In this document: piece after piece, positions 62,832-64,000 of the stretch
Layout of the letters: the number at the start of each line of letters is the position of its first letter
Numbering within the stretch: the first letter of the stretch is position 1
Assembly: GCF_900115045.1 (NCBI RefSeq)
Contig: NZ_FOVC01000006.1
Coordinates: 1-64,000, forward strand
Direction: 5' to 3'
Length of the DNA stretch: 64,000 nucleotides
Source of the DNA: Izhakiella capsodis
GTDB taxonomy: Bacteria; Pseudomonadota; Gammaproteobacteria; Enterobacterales; Enterobacteriaceae
Program-made: the position numbers and the translations under genes
Notes under the pieces: generated by a model
The model's input: the letters and a program-made list of their open reading frames with translations, nothing else
The model's database searches: none
Told to the model about the DNA's origin: nothing

Positions 62832-64000
62832 TTAAACAGGGCGAATACTCTCATCATCGACTTCCGCATCAAAGAAGCGGCATAGCGTTTGAATATGATT
62901 ATCCGCACGAATTGACTGGCGCGCTTGCGCCAGCTTTTCTTCATAGATTGCCTGACGCCATTCTAACGGGGTTTTCACCTGTGGATCATCATCATCCACA
63001 ACCCGGAGTTCAAGATGGCGACCCGCATGCTGGCTTAACGCTTCTTTCAGCGCTTGCTGCGCACCGGGTGAGTTGAGATGGCGCTGGCTACTACGAAGAT
63101 GCAGGCAGATACCGTCGCCCGTCTCTTCCTTCCATGCATTTAGCGCCAGCTGCTGCACCAGCTTAGGCAAGTTTAGCTCATTGAGCTGCTGAGCCCAGCT
63201 ATCTCGCTGCTGCGCCTCCAATGAGAGTTGAATAGCCAGCTCCGGCGTTTTTTCATGCTCCAGCGCGGTTCGCAACGCTTTCGGCGTGGTAACCGGAGCC
63301 TCAACAATCTCGGTTATCGTCTGGGCCTTCCAGCGATAGGCTTCCTTCTTAGCCATGGGGGCGTTTTTCTCCGGCGCGGCCTGCTGACGCGTTTGCCCGC
63401 GTTCGGCAACAGCAGCCAGCCGCTCCAGCGCCGGACTCACCGGCCGCGCGTTCCGCGCCGCCGGTTCACTCTTTTTTCCTTTGTTTTCTCCCTGCTGCTG
63501 TAACTGGCTCCGGGCTTTCAACAGTTGACTGGTGCTAGCAGGTAAGGCTGACGATATGTCAGATGGCGGCGATGCCGGAATATCAGCCGGAACGCTCACC
63601 GCCGCGGGAATAACAGCTGGGATATCAGGCTGCGGCTCCGCCTGTGTCGTCATCACCAGACGTGACGCAGGTTCGGTGATGGTCTGCAAAGGATGAAAGG
63701 CCAGCGCCCGCAGCAAGGTCATTTCGACGCCCATACGCGGGTCCGGCGCGTAGGGTAGCTCTTTGCGGCCCATCAGCAGCGTCTGATAGTAGAGTTGCAG
63801 TTCAGCGGGCGGCAGCGTGCGTGCCAGCTCGCTCAGACGAGGCTCACTACCGGGATCATCTTTCGGCCCGCCGGGTATCAGCTGCGTCATCGCTATCCGG
63901 TGCAGTAACGCCAGCATCTCCACCAGTAAAGAATCCCAGGTCACACCCCGGCTGGCTACCTGGGTCAGCTGCGCCATCATCACCGTGCCATCGCCTTGCA
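62832..64000 (-). CDS. dnaX: DNA polymerase III tau/gamma subunit, C-terminal part
   Basis: Clamp-loader subunit; only about the last 389 codons are in the window, the ATPase domain lying beyond position 64000. The visible part is the tau-specific region that binds DnaB and the alpha subunit: APEKNAPMAKKEAYRWKAQT, LPKLVQQLALNAWKEETGDG and LEWRQAIYEEKLAQARQSIR. The end SIRPV matches E. coli tau. A programmed frameshift site inside it would yield the shorter gamma form. Confidence 0.97.
   Translation of the reverse strand, partial: QGDGTVMMAQLTQVASRGVTWDSLLVEMLALLHRIAMTQLIPGGPKDDPGSEPRLSELARTLPPAELQLYYQTLLMGRKELPYAPDPRMGVEMTLLRALAFHPLQTITEPASRLVMTTQAEPQPDIPAVIPAAVSVPADIPASPPSDISSALPASTSQLLKARSQLQQQGENKGKKSEPAARNARPVSPALERLAAVAERGQTRQQAAPEKNAPMAKKEAYRWKAQTITEIVEAPVTTPKALRTALEHEKTPELAIQLSLEAQQRDSWAQQLNELNLPKLVQQLALNAWKEETGDGICLHLRSSQRHLNSPGAQQALKEALSQHAGRHLELRVVDDDDPQVKTPLEWRQAIYEEKLAQARQSIRADNHIQTLCRFFDAEVDDESIRPV
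63440..63493 (-). promoter_or_regulatory. dnaX programmed -1 frameshift signal
   Basis: On the minus strand: an SD-like AGGGAG, ten bases, the slippery heptamer AAAAAAG read as A AAA AAG, six bases, then a stem (CCGGC with GCGCG arms around a short loop). After slippage the next codons are GAG TGA, so gamma would end at 63466. All three parts match the E. coli dnaX signal in order and spacing. Confidence 0.9.

Overview
The window is chromosomal DNA of an enterobacterium. Most housekeeping proteins match Escherichia coli K-12 counterparts closely in length and motifs, and gene order from argU to dnaX follows the E. coli argU-folD-ybcJ-cysS-ppiB-lpxH-purEK-ybbP-ybbA-tesA-ybbO-ybbN-cueR-copA-ybaP-ybaK-ushA-ybaL-gsk-hemH-adk-htpG-recR-ybaB-dnaX order. 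Differences from K-12 (a second, lateral-type flagellar locus, no qmcA/ybbJ, fsr or aes, an added LysR/PACE pair) fit a non-Escherichia member such as an Erwiniaceae species. The genus is an inference.

Positions 1-28,300 hold most of a Flag-2/lateral flagellar locus. Leftward genes are two tandem flagellins, lafW, flgL, flgK, flgJIHGFEDCB, fliJIHGFE and lafK. Rightward genes are a ToxR-like regulator (lafZ position), flgA-flgM-flgN and fliM-fliN-fliP-fliQ-fliR-flhB-flhA. Capping protein, FliK, FliL, the lateral sigma-28 factor and the stator genes are not here and probably lie just left of the window. A textbook sigma-54 promoter precedes flgB, matching LafK, a sigma-54 activator without a receiver domain. 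Four sites with sigma-28-like layout stand 40-45 nt before flagellin 1, flagellin 2, flgK and flgM, which are the genes expected to be late. Rotor proteins FliM and FliG lack residues important for CheY binding and torque in the E. coli primary flagellum.

Positions 28,300-33,000 are a junction zone: osmC, a gene remnant, a PLP enzyme of the cystathionine gamma-synthase family, then about 2.2 kb of decayed phage-type DNA ending at the 3' end of the tRNA-Arg(UCU) gene argU. Remnants include a frameshifted phage family A DNA polymerase, a probable DUF2815 tail and an AlpA-like gene with an early stop.

Positions 33,000-64,000 are core chromosome: one-carbon metabolism (folD), cysteinyl-tRNA synthesis and editing (cysS, ybaK), lipid A (lpxH), purine synthesis and salvage (purEK, gsk, adk), copper export (cueR/copA), haem (hemH), chaperones (htpG, cnoX/ybbN) and DNA replication/repair (dnaX, ybaB, recR). 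Regulatory sites read directly include a PurR operator, the CueR-type copA promoter, a sigma-32 promoter for htpG, several intrinsic terminators and the dnaX programmed frameshift signal. ushA is broken by one frameshift. An unrecognised 186-residue gene lies between adk and htpG.
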